Assembly (NCBI RefSeq): GCF_029238675.1
Contig: NZ_JAQWFR010000002.1
Span: 62,001 to 126,000 of the forward strand
Direction of reading: 5' to 3'
Source: Oceanicoccus sp.
GTDB lineage: Bacteria; Pseudomonadota; Gammaproteobacteria; Pseudomonadales; Dasaniaceae
DNA: 64,000 bases
The position numbers and the translations under genes are program-made. Under the pieces are notes generated by a model that saw nothing but the letters and a program-made list of their open reading frames with translations, did not search any database and was not told where the DNA came from. Every line of letters begins with the position of its first letter. Position 1 is the stretch's first letter. Below are positions 1-9,390 of this stretch, piece by piece.

Positions 1-5
1 TTAAA

Positions 6-30
6 AAATATGGTTAAGAAATATGGTTAA
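6..30. repeat. Two direct copies of a 12 bp A/T-rich unit
   Basis: The unit AAATATGGTTAA occurs at 6-17 and again at 19-30, a 13 bp period. It lies at the window edge, so what is upstream is unknown. It could be a protein-binding site or a chance repeat in A/T-rich DNA. Confidence 0.5.
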
Positions 31-76
31 AAACATAAAGAATCAGGTCAGAACAATAACTAACTAACCGCTCGCA

Positions 77-149
77 AGTTTAGCACTAATCACACAGAGA
101 AGTGGTGATAATTAGGCACTGTTGCTAAACTGCTGGGATAGCAGTGCCT
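77..149. other. Overlapping inverted repeats able to form alternative hairpins
   Basis: AGTTTAGCA (77-85) is the exact complement of TGCTAAACT (123-131). The overlapping segment GCTA (124-127) can instead pair with TAGC (139-142), extended by AGGCACT (114-120) with AGTGCCT (143-149). The two stems share bases 124-127 and so exclude each other. A small hairpin (AATCAC/GTGAT) sits inside the first. The block lies upstream of the likely sigma-28 promoter of the chemoreceptor, so it may belong to the end of an upstream transcript or to an alternative promoter's leader. No U-tract follows and I match it to no known riboswitch. Confidence 0.5.
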
Positions 150-191
150 ACCTTTGGGGCTAGTAACCTAACATTTTACCTGTGGTTGCTT

Positions 192-218
192 TAAATATTT
201 TAACTAAACTGCCGATAG
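192..218 (+). promoter_or_regulatory. Probable sigma-28 (FliA) promoter of the chemoreceptor gene
   Basis: TAAATATT (192-199), an 11 bp spacer, then GCCGATAG (211-218). The known FliA consensus is TAAAGTTT-N11-GCCGATAA, so the -10 box matches 7 of 8 and the spacing is exact. The start codon is 34 bp downstream. Chemoreceptor genes are classic FliA targets, so site and gene agree. Confidence 0.75.
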
Positions 219-251
219 TGGACTTAAGAAGTAACTTACCAGGGATTATCA

Positions 252-2120
252 ATGAACTTATTTAACATATCCATTAAGCGTCGGCTGTTGCTACTTGCCA
301 TTATTGCGGTTGTAGGGTTGCTGTTTGTTGGTGTTATTGTGGCTAATGGCATGGCCAATTTGCAGCATTTGCAACGCAGTGATACACAGTTGAGTGACAT
401 CAAGGCTGATATGCTGATGCTGCGGCGGCACGAGAAGGACTTTCTTGCCCGCAGGGATGACAAATATGTGAAGCGGTTTAATCGCACGCTTAAGCAAACC
501 CTGATTGAAGTGAATAGCTTATCGGCGAAGCTGAAAACAGCCAACATTGATACCAGTGCATTGACTGAGATGGGAGCCAGCTTAAAAGACTATGGCAGCC
601 GCTTTAATAGGGTTGTCGAGCATCAGCGTACCATTGGTTATGATTCTAAATCGGGCCTTTATGGAGCTTTGAGAGCCAAAATTCATTCCGTAGAAGAAAA
701 ACTGTCAGATGCTCCTGAGCTGAGGGCTTCTATGTTGATGCTGCGTCGTCATGAAAAGGATTTTATGTTGCGCCGCAACCTGAAGTATTTGGGTAAATTT
801 GATCAGGAAGTTGAAAAATTCACCTCACTGACCCCGGTCTATATGAGCGCTGCTGAGAGCGAAGCTATCAATGGTTCGGTTGGGAATTATGCCAATCAGT
901 TTAAATCTTTAGTTGATGCAGAAAAGACGATCGGTTTGGACCCGGATTCTGGTGCCTTGGGTGAGTTAAGGGCAACGGTTCATATTGCGGAGAAATTATT
1001 CAAAGGTTTAAAGGCGACCTTGAATACTATGATTGCTGAAGCGACCGCCAATAACTCTCAGTTTTTAATTGCCTCTATCGCACTGATCGGTTTGGTTATT
1101 GGTTTTTCTGCCCTGGGTGTTGCCTTTTCTATTTTTAAACCGCTGGAAAATTTTGTCAAAGAGATTACCGATGTGATTAAGCATAAAGACCTGTCGGTAC
1201 GTTTAAGTGTTCATGGGCAGGGTGAAATCGGGAAAGTAGCCCTCGCTTTTAATAGCTTACTGGAAGCCTTGCATGAAATGATTGGAAGGATTAATGATGC
1301 CTCTATGACGGTAGCCAGCTCGGCGGAAGAAATGTCGATGGTGACGCAGGAAGTTAAACACTCGTCCGATACACAAACCAGTGAAGTGCAGCACGCCGCG
1401 GTTGCCGTTAATGAGATGAGCGCCACCGCCCATGAAATTGCCCGCAACGCTTCTTCTGCAGCGGATAGCGTTAGCGAAGTGGATATGCAGTTAAAAGAGG
1501 GCGTTGAGGTTTCCCAGGAAGCCCGCCAGGAGATTGAAGCCCTGACACACGAAGTACAGGATGCAGCGAATGCTATCAAAGAGCTTGAGCGCAATAGTGA
1601 AAACATAGGGCAGGTGTTAGATGCGATTCAAAATGTTGCCGAACAGACCAACCTGCTAGCGTTGAATGCGGCGATTGAAGCAGCAAGGGCTGGCGAGCAA
1701 GGTCGAGGTTTTGCGGTGGTGGCTGATGAGGTAAGAACCCTGGCGCAGCGTACGCAAGAGTCAACAGAGACGATTCGTAAAACCATTACTGAATTTCAGC
1801 AGGGTACCAATCAAGTGGTTGCCACGGTAAGTAACTCAAACCAGCGTGCCGAGTCCGGTATTGCCAAGGTAACAAGGTCTTCAGAGATTTTAACGGATAT
1901 CTCAACCATGGTTAGCCAAATTAACGATATGAATATCCAGATAGCGGCTGCCGCAGAAGAGCAAAGTGCAACTGCAGAAGAAATTAGTAGTAATGTAACC
2001 CGCGTGTCTGATCTGTCAAAGGCGACCAAGGCGCAAACGGAACAAACCTCAGAGGCCAGCGGGGAGTTGGCTCAATTGGGTACATCTCTAAGAGATATGG
2101 TGAGTACTTTTAAACTTTGA
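252..2120 (+). CDS. Methyl-accepting chemotaxis protein with a duplicated helical sensor
   Basis: A 622-residue chemoreceptor. It has an N-terminal membrane segment (about 12-32), a periplasmic region (33-270), a second membrane segment (about 271-295), HAMP (about 296-350) and a cytoplasmic signalling domain. The signalling hairpin tip is visible ([19 protein letters not shown] at about 460-480). The periplasmic part is internally duplicated: [11 protein letters not shown] occurs at 54-64 and 161-171, and TIGxDxxSG at about 127 and 226. This resembles the helical bimodular (HBM) sensors of McpS-type receptors, known to bind organic acids; that assignment is inferred. There is no C-terminal CheR-tethering pentapeptide. 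A sigma-28-type promoter lies directly upstream. Ligand unknown. Confidence 0.95.
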   Translation: MNLFNISIKRRLLLLAIIAVVGLLFVGVIVANGMANLQHLQRSDTQLSDIKADMLMLRRHEKDFLARRDDKYVKRFNRTLKQTLIEVNSLSAKLKTANIDTSALTEMGASLKDYGSRFNRVVEHQRTIGYDSKSGLYGALRAKIHSVEEKLSDAPELRASMLMLRRHEKDFMLRRNLKYLGKFDQEVEKFTSLTPVYMSAAESEAINGSVGNYANQFKSLVDAEKTIGLDPDSGALGELRATVHIAEKLFKGLKATLNTMIAEATANNSQFLIASIALIGLVIGFSALGVAFSIFKPLENFVKEITDVIKHKDLSVRLSVHGQGEIGKVALAFNSLLEALHEMIGRINDASMTVASSAEEMSMVTQEVKHSSDTQTSEVQHAAVAVNEMSATAHEIARNASSAADSVSEVDMQLKEGVEVSQEARQEIEALTHEVQDAANAIKELERNSENIGQVLDAIQNVAEQTNLLALNAAIEAARAGEQGRGFAVVADEVRTLAQRTQESTETIRKTITEFQQGTNQVVATVSNSNQRAESGIAKVTRSSEILTDISTMVSQINDMNIQIAAAAEEQSATAEEISSNVTRVSDLSKATKAQTEQTSEASGELAQLGTSLRDMVSTFKL

Positions 2121-2148
2121 TTGCGGAAGTTTTTCCGGGATAGACAAC

Positions 2149-2178
2149 AAAAAAGGCCAACAGATGTTGGCCTTTTTT
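2149..2178. terminator. Bidirectional intrinsic terminator between mcp and csp
   Basis: A stem with core GGCCAACA/TGTTGGCC, flanked by an A-run on one side and a T-run on the other. It can end transcription from both the chemoreceptor (+) and the convergent cold-shock gene (-). Confidence 0.9.
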
Positions 2179-2196
2179 GTTTTTGTGTGACGTAAA

Positions 2197-2406
2197 TTAT
2201 ACCTTGCAAACCTCTTCAGCCTGAAACCCTTTAGGCCCTTCAGATAAGGTAAACTCAACTTGTTGGCCCTCATCTAACGTTTTGTAACCATCCCCTGCAA
2301 TAGAGCGAAAATGAACAAAGACATCGTCTCCCTGTTCCTGAGTGATAAACCCAAAGCCTTTTGCGTTGTTAAACCATTTTACCGTTCCGGTTACACGATC
2401 TGACAT
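2197..2406 (-). CDS. Cold-shock domain protein (CspA family)
   Basis: A 69-residue single cold-shock domain. Members bind single-stranded RNA or DNA and melt RNA structure, either in the cold or constitutively. Both RNA-binding motifs are intact: KGFGFI (RNP1, 16-21) and VFVHF (RNP2, 29-33), with the usual KWFN start. The start is preceded by a strong purine-rich site (GAGGA). It lies downstream of valS on the same strand but is separated from it by 311 bp and by the valS terminator, so it is probably transcribed alone. Which CspA paralogue it is, and whether it is cold-induced, cannot be told from the protein. Confidence 0.95.
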   Translation of the reverse strand: MSDRVTGTVKWFNNAKGFGFITQEQGDDVFVHFRSIAGDGYKTLDEGQQVEFTLSEGPKGFQAEEVCKV

Positions 2407-2717
2407 TAAATTAATCCTCTTTATTATATTGATTATTATTGTGAGTAACTAATTCAGTGCTACTGTTGTTCTTTGACAATATTACATAACACTGGCTGGG
2501 CTGATCTTCGCAAGCGAATGATAAGTCCCGAGGGAAAGCAGGAAGCGATTAAACTACCCTAAATAAATAAACAAACTCATTCAATTATTGTTATTAGTCT
2601 TTTGATAAAAGGCAAAAACTTGAGCCAGATAGTACCGTCTGGCAAATAGACTTGTCTACTCATTTAAATAAAAATTTATCCGTAAGCAGCATTTACGGAT
2701 AAAGCTTGGGCAGACAG
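2407..2717 (-). promoter_or_regulatory. Gene-free 311 bp region: valS terminator plus likely csp promoter and leader
   Basis: No ORF of note. Read on the minus strand it starts with the valS terminator and later holds small hairpins (TTCGC-AA-GCGAA at 2507-2518; CCAGA/TCTGG near 2624-2641). A weak sigma-70-like pair (TTGAAT at 2584-2579, TAGGGT at 2561-2556, 17 bp apart) would give a csp leader of roughly 140 nt. Long structured leaders are typical of cold-inducible csp mRNAs, so one is plausible here but not proven. A perfect TATAAT (2428-2423) lies too close to the start codon to be the main promoter. Confidence 0.4.
2675..2703 (-). terminator. Intrinsic terminator of valS
   Basis: A perfect 11 bp inverted repeat (TTTATCCGTAA / TTACGGATAAA) with a 7-nt loop. 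On the minus strand it is followed by a U-rich run, 14 bp after the valS stop codon. Confidence 0.85.
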
Positions 2718-5495
2718 TTACAGGGCATTAATTTGTTCCAGTTGCTGTTGCAGCTTGTCGAGAGATTGCTGCTGGGCTAATTGTTTTTCCTTTTCTTTAT
2801 TGACGACGGCTTCTGGTGCTTTATCAACAAATTTAGGATTGCTTAGCTTGCCGCTAATACGGTCCAAATCTTTCTGCAGTTTTTCAATCTCTTTCGCCAG
2901 GCGCGCGGTTTCGGCTGCTTTATCGATCAGGCCTGCCATCGGCACCAGGATTTCCATTTGTCCAACCAATGAGGTGGCTGACATGGGCGCTTTATCACCT
3001 TCGGCCAGCCAGGTAACTGTTTCCAGCTTGGCCAGTGTCATCAGGAACTGACGGTTTTCTTCCAGCCTTCTCTGATCTTCGCTATCCCCATTTTTTATCA
3101 GGATAGGAATGGCTTTGGCAGGGGAGATATTCATTTCACCGCGAATATTACGCACACCTTCAATCACGCCTTTTACCCATTCAATGTCCGTCTCGGCCTG
3201 GGCATCAATATAATCTTGATTTAATTCAGGGTAGGGTTGCAACATAACGGTGGCTTCACCACCTTCAGTGACTTTGCCGGTCAGTGGTGCAACGCGCTGC
3301 CAAATTTCTTCAGTGATAAAGGGCATAAACGGGTGAAGCAAACGCAATGTGGTTTCCAATACGCGAATCAAAGTACGACGGGTACCTTTTTTCAGGGCAG
3401 GGGAGGCGTTGTCGTCCCATAGCACGGGTTTTGAAAGCTCGAGGTACCAATCACAGTATTCGTTCCAGATAAACTCGTAGAGCGCCTGTGAGGCCAAATC
3501 AAAGCGATATTGCGCAATGGCTTCAGCCACTTCCTGTTCGGTGCGTTGTAAACGGGAAATAATCCAGCGGTCGGCCAGGGTTAATTCGTAGTCGCTGCTG
3601 CCGTCTTGTCCGCAGTCCTGGTCTTCGGTATTCATCAGCACATAGCGGGCTGCATTCCAGATTTTATTACAGAAGTTGCGGTAGCCTTCGATACGGCCCA
3701 TATCAAATTTAATATCGCGGCCGGTAGAGGCCAGCGAGTAATAAGTAAAACGCAGCGCATCGGTACCATAGGCGGCAATGCCTTCGGGGAATTGCTTGCG
3801 TGTTGCCTTTTCAACTTTTTTGGCTAACTGTGGCTGCATCATACCGCTGGTGCGTTTGCCCACCAGTTCTTCCAGTTCAATGCCATCAATCAAGTCGATA
3901 GGGTCTAACACATTGCCTTTGGACTTGGACATTTTCTGCCCTTCGGCATCCCTTACCAAGCCGTGAACATAGACCTGCTTAAAGGGCACTTCCTGTTTAA
4001 AGTGCAGGGTCATCATAATCATTCTGGCTACCCAGAAGAAAATAATATCGAAGCCGGTGACTAATACATTGGTTGGGTGGAAGGTGGCGAGTTCTTTGGT
4101 GTCTTCTGGCCAACCCAGGGTTGAGAAGGTCCATAGCGCTGAGGAGAACCAGGTATCCAGTACGTCGTCGTCCTGACGTAAGGTTTGATCCCCTAAACTA
4201 TGTTTGGCGCGCACCTCTTCTTCATTGCGGCCCACGTAGACCTTACCTTCTTCGTCATACCATGCAGGGATACGGTGGCCCCACCATAGCTGTCTGGAGA
4301 TACACCAGTCCTGGATATCACGCATCCATGAGAAATAGATATTTTCATATTGTTTGGGTACAAATTCGATATCGCCATTTTCAACGGCGGCAATAGCTGG
4401 TTTCGCCAGGGTCTTGGCATCGACATACCACTGATCGGTTAGATAAGGCTCGATAACCACACCGGAGCGATCACCGCGGGGAACCTTTAACTTATGGTCA
4501 TCAATTTTATCCAGCAGCCCCTGTGCGTCTAAATCGGCAACGACTTGCTTACGGCAATCAAAACGATCCATACCTTGATAGGCTTGCGGGACGTTTTTAT
4601 TCATTGTGGCATTGTCGGTAAGCACATTGATCATCGCCAGGTTATGGCGCTTACCCATTTCATAATCGTTAAAGTCATGGGCGGGGGTGATTTTTACGCA
4701 ACCGGTACCGAATTCCATATCGACATATTCGTCGGCGATAATGGGAATTTCTCGATCAGTTAATGGCAGTTTGATCATTTTACCGATCAGGCTCTGATAG
4801 CGTTCATCGTTGGGGTTAACAGCAACAGCGGTGTCACCCAACATGGTTTCGGGGCGAGTAGTGGCAACGGTTAGTTGACCAGAACCATCAGCTAGCGGGT
4901 AGTGGAAGTGCCACAAAAAACCGTTTTCTTCTTCAGAAATAACTTCAAGGTCGGATACGGCGGTATGCAGTACGGGGTCCCAGTTAACCAGGCGGGTGCC
5001 GCGGTAAATCAGGTCTTCTTCATATAAGCGTACAAAGACTTCCTGTACAGCGTTAGACAAGCCTTCATCCATGGTAAAGCGTTCACGTGACCAATCCGCA
5101 GAGGCGGCCATACGGCGAAGCTGTTGGGTAATGTTGCCGCCGCTTTCTTCTTTCCACTCCCAGACCTTCTCAATAAACTTGTCCCGGCCCAGTTCTTTGC
5201 GTTTGATACCCTGAGCTTCCAGTTGGCGTTCCACCACCATTTGGGTGGCAATACCGGCGTGGTCAGTTCCCACCTGCCAGAGGGTGTTATTACCTTTCAT
5301 CCGGTTATAGCGGATCAACACATCCATAATGGTTTCCTGGAAACCATGGCCCATATGCAGGCTGCCGGTGACATTCGGCGGCGGGATCATAATGCAGTAG
5401 GGCTCACCTTCACCGCTGGGAGCAAAATAGCCTTTCTTTTCCCAGTTTTGGTACCACTTGGTTTCGATGTCGGCGGGTTGGAATGTTTTATCCAT
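2718..5495 (-). CDS. valS: Valyl-tRNA synthetase
   Basis: A 925-residue class Ia aminoacyl-tRNA synthetase that charges tRNA-Val and edits misactivated threonine. The HIGH motif reads HMGH (47-50) after PPPNVTGSL. The KMSKS loop is at 521-525. The C-terminus is a charged coiled coil (about 860-925) that contacts tRNA. The length is close to the roughly 950 residues usual for the family. It is the last gene of the minus-strand group pepA-holC-orf136-valS, an order known from Pseudomonas, but 216 bp holding a dispersed palindromic repeat separate it from orf136, so it may have its own promoter. A clear terminator follows. Confidence 0.98.
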   Translation of the reverse strand: MDKTFQPADIETKWYQNWEKKGYFAPSGEGEPYCIMIPPPNVTGSLHMGHGFQETIMDVLIRYNRMKGNNTLWQVGTDHAGIATQMVVERQLEAQGIKRKELGRDKFIEKVWEWKEESGGNITQQLRRMAASADWSRERFTMDEGLSNAVQEVFVRLYEEDLIYRGTRLVNWDPVLHTAVSDLEVISEEENGFLWHFHYPLADGSGQLTVATTRPETMLGDTAVAVNPNDERYQSLIGKMIKLPLTDREIPIIADEYVDMEFGTGCVKITPAHDFNDYEMGKRHNLAMINVLTDNATMNKNVPQAYQGMDRFDCRKQVVADLDAQGLLDKIDDHKLKVPRGDRSGVVIEPYLTDQWYVDAKTLAKPAIAAVENGDIEFVPKQYENIYFSWMRDIQDWCISRQLWWGHRIPAWYDEEGKVYVGRNEEEVRAKHSLGDQTLRQDDDVLDTWFSSALWTFSTLGWPEDTKELATFHPTNVLVTGFDIIFFWVARMIMMTLHFKQEVPFKQVYVHGLVRDAEGQKMSKSKGNVLDPIDLIDGIELEELVGKRTSGMMQPQLAKKVEKATRKQFPEGIAAYGTDALRFTYYSLASTGRDIKFDMGRIEGYRNFCNKIWNAARYVLMNTEDQDCGQDGSSDYELTLADRWIISRLQRTEQEVAEAIAQYRFDLASQALYEFIWNEYCDWYLELSKPVLWDDNASPALKKGTRRTLIRVLETTLRLLHPFMPFITEEIWQRVAPLTGKVTEGGEATVMLQPYPELNQDYIDAQAETDIEWVKGVIEGVRNIRGEMNISPAKAIPILIKNGDSEDQRRLEENRQFLMTLAKLETVTWLAEGDKAPMSATSLVGQMEILVPMAGLIDKAAETARLAKEIEKLQKDLDRISGKLSNPKFVDKAPEAVVNKEKEKQLAQQQSLDKLQQQLEQINAL

Positions 5496-5598
5496 TAGTG
5501 TTGGGCTTCTTCGTGTAAAAAGGGGTCAGTAGTATAAAGAGTTATGGCTTGGCAGAAAACAGGTACAGGGGGAATAAAGCGTGAAATAGGCGGGTAGG

Positions 5599-5686
5599 AG
5601 TGAGTGAGGGCTGTAATTCAAAGGTATGAACTAAACGAGGCCGTAACCCCAAAAAGCCGTCATTCCCGCCTTCGCGGGAATGACGG
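5599..5686. repeat. Dispersed palindromic repeat, copy 1, with type-A arm
   Basis: The core palindrome CGTCATTCCCGCC...GGGAATGACG is at 5658-5686. The upstream arm (about 5599-5657), including TAAACGAGGCCGTAACCCC, recurs in inverted orientation at 39410-39510. It lies between valS and orf136. Confidence 0.85.
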
Positions 5687-5711
5687 TAGTCATTTTCGTT
5701 GAAGCCAGTCC

Positions 5712-6122
5712 TCAATCACACAAGTGTTTCTCCGCCAACTGTTTAATCACTGCAGGGGAGCACTGGGATAACCGCTGGCGCAGTTGGTCTTCAATGGTCG
5801 GAATAAACTCATCAATGATTTCCTGAATCAGTAGATCCATATTCACTTCTTCTTCGGCTGCTGGGCTCGAGGTAGCGTGAGGGGCCATTTCAAATTCGGT
5901 GAACATCTCTTCCTGCTCTTCCTCATAGCCTGGGTCTTCAGGGTTTAGGGGTGGGTTTAGGGGTGGGTTTAGTGACTCGGGTTCGCTATTAACCACATCA
6001 TCCAGAATAGGAATATCGATATTAAGATCATCATCCAGTAAACCTTTGATGGATTTGAGTTCATCCAGTAAATCGTTTTTTGAGGTTTTTTCCTGGGGCA
6101 ATTGTTCGTTATTACTACTCAT
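5712..6122 (-). CDS. Small acidic uncharacterised protein between holC and valS
   Basis: A 136-residue, very acidic protein. The N-terminal third is charged and helical (LLDELKSIKGLLDDD, about 18-32). A low-complexity linker follows in which LNPP is repeated because of a 12 bp DNA tandem repeat. The C-terminal 40 residues are predicted helical (MDLLIQEIIDEFIPTIEDQLRQRL region). Pseudomonas genomes also carry a small ORF at this spot, which supports a real gene. There is no catalytic motif, signal peptide or membrane segment. Position next to the polymerase chi subunit may be operon history only. Function unknown. Confidence 0.75.
   Translation of the reverse strand: MSSNNEQLPQEKTSKNDLLDELKSIKGLLDDDLNIDIPILDDVVNSEPESLNPPLNPPLNPEDPGYEEEQEEMFTEFEMAPHATSSPAAEEEVNMDLLIQEIIDEFIPTIEDQLRQRLSQCSPAVIKQLAEKHLCD
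5941..5972. repeat. 12 bp tandem repeat inside orf136
   Basis: The plus strand shows GGGTTTAGGGGT units at a 12 bp period, nearly three copies. In the minus-strand gene this encodes repeated LNPP. Because the period is a multiple of three, copy-number change would keep the reading frame. Confidence 0.8.
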
Positions 6123-6180
6123 GGGGATGTCCAGCCTGGGTGCTCTTTTAGATTTTTGGATAAAGCATAGCAGTGATCAT

Positions 6181-6627
6181 TTATTTGCGCAGATCGTGGT
6201 TTTCCAGCGGGTAACCGCGGTCTCGATAGAAGCGATAATTGCTGCGGGTGGACTCAATGACGGTGGCGGATTGCACAACAATTTCTGACACCCGCTCAAA
6301 GCGGCTAAAGAACTCGGGTACCGTCGGCGAGAGGTTAATCAATAAACCGTTAACAGCGGTTGAAGATCCTTGACCTCGATTAAAACCGATATTTAATAAG
6401 CCCTGTGCGTTACTGTCAGTCTCTTTGGTTTCAAGCTGGTGCGGAACAAAACTGCTATTGCGCCACGACCATAATAATTGATCCAGTGCGTTGGCTTGAG
6501 CCTGGTCCTCGCTGTGGATATAAATCGAATGGCCCAGCTTAAAGGCTTTCTCTGCCAGTCGGCAGGCGAACAGCTGGCGCTGTTCGCTGCTTTCGGCACC
6601 CAGGATATAAAAGTCGACCTTGGTCAT
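6181..6627 (-). CDS. holC: DNA polymerase III subunit chi
   Basis: A 148-residue protein matching HolC in length and pattern: an opening beta strand (VDFYIL), then CRLAEKAFKLGHSIYIH, LDQLLWSW and FVPHQL, all typical chi elements. Chi pairs with psi in the clamp loader and binds single-strand DNA-binding protein, linking the replicase to SSB-coated lagging strand. The start codon lies 5 bp after the pepA stop, so the two are co-transcribed and probably translationally coupled. The pepA-holC-valS neighbourhood is conserved in gammaproteobacteria, which supports the call. Confidence 0.93.
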   Translation of the reverse strand: MTKVDFYILGAESSEQRQLFACRLAEKAFKLGHSIYIHSEDQAQANALDQLLWSWRNSSFVPHQLETKETDSNAQGLLNIGFNRGQGSSTAVNGLLINLSPTVPEFFSRFERVSEIVVQSATVIESTRSNYRFYRDRGYPLENHDLRK

Positions 6628-6632
6628 TGGCC

Positions 6633-8117
6633 TTATTTACCGCTTTTGTTGATCAGGTATTGCGTGAGCAAACCAACAGGGCGGCCTGTGGCGCCTTTAT
6701 TGCCACCTGAATTCCAGGCGGTGCCCGCAATATCCATATGGGCCCAGCGCATATTTTTAGCAAAGCGTGACAGGAAGCAAGCCGCTGTAATACTGCCGCC
6801 ACCCGGGCCACCAATATTGGCAATATCCGCAAAGTTGCTGTTTAGCTGGGACTGGTATTCGTCCCACAGCGGCATATGCCAGGCTTTGTCGCCAATCTGT
6901 TTACCGGCGTCCAGCAATTCTTCGGCAAAATCGTCTTCATTACTGTAAAGGCCGGAGGCGTGTTTACCCAGCGCCACCACGCAGGCACCGGTTAAGGTGG
7001 CGATGTCAATCACGGACTGGGGTTTGAATTTTTCTACATAGGTCAGGGCGTCACAGAGTACCAGCCGACCTTCAGCATCGGTGTTCAGCACTTCAATGGT
7101 CTGGCCAGACATACTGGTAACCACATCACCGGGTTTGGTGGCATTGCCGGCGGGAAGGTTTTCTGCAGCGGCAATAACAGCCACCACATTGATCGGCAGC
7201 TTAAGCTCAGTGATTGCTGTCATGGTGCCCATTACACTGGCTGCACCACACATATCATATTTCATTTCATCCATAGCGGCGCCGGGCTTAAGGCTGATAC
7301 CGCCACTGTCAAAGGTAATCCCTTTGCCAACCAGGGCATGGGGCTTTTGGCTTTTGGCAGCTCCTTTGTATTCCATCACGATTAATTTAGCGGGCTGGTC
7401 CGTACCGGCGGTGACCGATAGCAATGAGCCCATACCCAATTCGCGCATTTTCTTTTCTTCAAGCACAGAAACAGACAGGCTTTTGTGCTTTCTGCCCAAG
7501 GCTTTTGCCTGTTTGGCTAAATAGCTTGGGGTACAAATATTGCCCGGCAGGTTGCCCAGTTCTTTGGCCACGTTCATACCGGTGGCAATGGCTTTACCCT
7601 GGTTGGCCGAAGCCTTGGTCTGTTTGTCAGCTTTGCTGGTAACAGTCACTCGCTTCAGGGTTGCCGCAGGCTTGGGTTTGCTAACGGTTTCGCTATAGCG
7701 GTAGTTGGCGCTGCCGCCGGCAATGGCCACCTGGCCCGCTGCCCATGCGTTGTCACGGCCCTGCACAGAAAGCTCATCAATTAATAGGCAGGCGTCTTTT
7801 AGCTTGCTGTCGCTGGCGACTTTTAAGCCTGCAGTCAGTAGTTTGCGAAAATCCGCTTCCGCCAGTTTCTTACCTTCGCCGCAGCCCAATAGCAGAATAC
7901 GTTCAGCTTTAACGCCGCTGATAGCCGGCAGCAGCAGGGTATCGGCTACCTTACCTGAGATATCACCGCGTTTAACCATGGCTTGAATAACACCGCCGCT
8001 GGCTTTATTTAAGCGCCTGGCCACTTTGGACAATTTTCCATCGGTAAAAACAGGGGTAATTAAGCACTGGCTGCGAAGTGATTCCGGTTCGGTAATAGCT
8101 TTAACGATGACATCCAT
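6633..8117 (-). CDS. pepA: Leucyl aminopeptidase (M17 family)
   Basis: A 494-residue cytosol aminopeptidase that removes N-terminal residues using two metal ions. The M17 signature NTDAEGRL is at about 345-352. Upstream are the metal-binding GKGITFDSGG segment (about 265) and the MKYDMCGAASV segment. In E. coli the hexamer also acts as PepA/XerA, a DNA-binding cofactor of Xer recombination and of carAB control; whether that holds here is unknown. It is divergent from lptF with a 139 bp shared promoter region, as in many gammaproteobacteria. The start is supported by AGGAAG upstream. First gene of the minus-strand operon. Confidence 0.97.
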   Translation of the reverse strand: MDVIVKAITEPESLRSQCLITPVFTDGKLSKVARRLNKASGGVIQAMVKRGDISGKVADTLLLPAISGVKAERILLLGCGEGKKLAEADFRKLLTAGLKVASDSKLKDACLLIDELSVQGRDNAWAAGQVAIAGGSANYRYSETVSKPKPAATLKRVTVTSKADKQTKASANQGKAIATGMNVAKELGNLPGNICTPSYLAKQAKALGRKHKSLSVSVLEEKKMRELGMGSLLSVTAGTDQPAKLIVMEYKGAAKSQKPHALVGKGITFDSGGISLKPGAAMDEMKYDMCGAASVMGTMTAITELKLPINVVAVIAAAENLPAGNATKPGDVVTSMSGQTIEVLNTDAEGRLVLCDALTYVEKFKPQSVIDIATLTGACVVALGKHASGLYSNEDDFAEELLDAGKQIGDKAWHMPLWDEYQSQLNSNFADIANIGGPGGGSITAACFLSRFAKNMRWAHMDIAGTAWNSGGNKGATGRPVGLLTQYLINKSGK

Positions 8118-8256
8118 AGGGCTTCCTTTGATACTGTATTGGCTTAAATAAAAAGATTGATAGATAATGCTTGCGCATTCCTAATGGCGCCATAGTGTAC
8201 TGGCTAGCCGTTAAGGTTAAAAGGCTCTATAAAATAATTCTGGGACATATTTATCC

Positions 8257-9387
8257 ATGATTCTTTTCCGCTATTTGGCGAGGGAAATCTTTATCACCAT
8301 GTTGGCGGTCAGCGCTACTTTGCTGGTGATAGTGATGAGTGGGCGCTTTGTGAAATATCTCGCCCAGGCTGCTTCCGGTGATTTAGCCCCGGATGTGGTT
8401 TTCAGTATTATGGCTTACCGTCTGCCCAGCTTTCTGGAGCTGGTGTTACCGCTGGGTTTATTTATAGCCATCCTGTTGGCCTATGGCCGTCTCTATGTAG
8501 AAAGTGAAATGACCGTGATGGCGGCCTGTGGTTTGTCGACTCGCCGGTTGGCGTTGTTTACTTTGGCGCCCGCAGTTGCAGTAGCGCTTTTAGTCTCCTG
8601 GTTAAGTTTGTATGCCAGCCCCATGGGTATTGCCAAGGTGCAGGAAATTTTTCAGGATGCTAAAAACTCCAGCGGTCTGGAATTGCTGGTGGCGGGGCGC
8701 TTTCGTATAGATGAAAAGTCAGGGCGGGTTACCTATATAGAGCGCCTCGATGATGGCAGGCAAGTGATGGAGGAGGTGTTTTCCGCTGAGCAGTCCAAGG
8801 CCAGGCAGGGGGGCAAAAAGCTTTCGGTGATATTGGCCGAGCGGGGCACGATACAAAATATTGAGCAACACAATGGGCGCTATCTGGTGTTGGAAAATGG
8901 CTATCAATATATTGGCAAGCCCGGCAGCCAGGAATTCAGGGTGACGGCCTTTGATCAGTTTGGGCAGTTAATTAAAGAGCCGGAAATACAGCGCAATAGC
9001 TATAAAAAAACCGATGCCCGTAGTACCGAACAACTGCTAGCCTCCACTAAACTGGAAGATAAAGCTACGCTGCAGTGGCGTATTTCCCTGGGCATTTTAG
9101 TGCCAATCATTGCCCTGATTGCCCAGGCATTAAGTGAAACCAATCACCGTCGTGGGCGCTTTGTAAAAATGCTGCCGGCCTTTTTGATTTATATTGTTTA
9201 TATCGTGCTATTAAATGCCGCAAGGGATGGTATAGAAAAAGAAAAAATTCCTTTGGAATTGGGGTTGTGGTGGGTACATGGGGTGTTTTTGTTAATTGCT
9301 TTGCTGCTGTTATTTGGTGCTGATGGTTGGCGTCGGTTGCGGTCTAAATCAGCCCCGGGTCTTGATACTCGTGGGGCGGGGCAATAA
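8257..9387 (+). CDS. lptF: LPS export permease LptF
   Basis: A 376-residue inner-membrane half-transporter of the LptB2FG complex, which extracts lipopolysaccharide from the inner membrane and feeds it to LptC. It starts MILFRYLAREIF, typical of LptF. Three membrane helices come first (about 10-30, 50-75, 97-120). A periplasmic beta-jellyroll follows (about 130-260), then three more helices (about 270-360). It sits 3 bp upstream of lptG and is divergent from pepA, the usual arrangement. The ATPase gene lptB is not in the window. Confidence 0.96.
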   Translation: MILFRYLAREIFITMLAVSATLLVIVMSGRFVKYLAQAASGDLAPDVVFSIMAYRLPSFLELVLPLGLFIAILLAYGRLYVESEMTVMAACGLSTRRLALFTLAPAVAVALLVSWLSLYASPMGIAKVQEIFQDAKNSSGLELLVAGRFRIDEKSGRVTYIERLDDGRQVMEEVFSAEQSKARQGGKKLSVILAERGTIQNIEQHNGRYLVLENGYQYIGKPGSQEFRVTAFDQFGQLIKEPEIQRNSYKKTDARSTEQLLASTKLEDKATLQWRISLGILVPIIALIAQALSETNHRRGRFVKMLPAFLIYIVYIVLLNAARDGIEKEKIPLELGLWWVHGVFLLIALLLLFGADGWRRLRSKSAPGLDTRGAGQ

Positions 9388-9390
9388 GCG

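Noticed and set aside
77-149. A c-di-GMP riboswitch in front of the chemoreceptor gene
   Set aside because: The conserved GEMM segments and tetraloop stem are not present, and the region lies upstream of the likely promoter.
7081-7524. 147-codon ORF opposite pepA
   Set aside because: It is a shadow of a well-supported gene on the other strand, as are the other long antisense frames over purL, valS and fliI.
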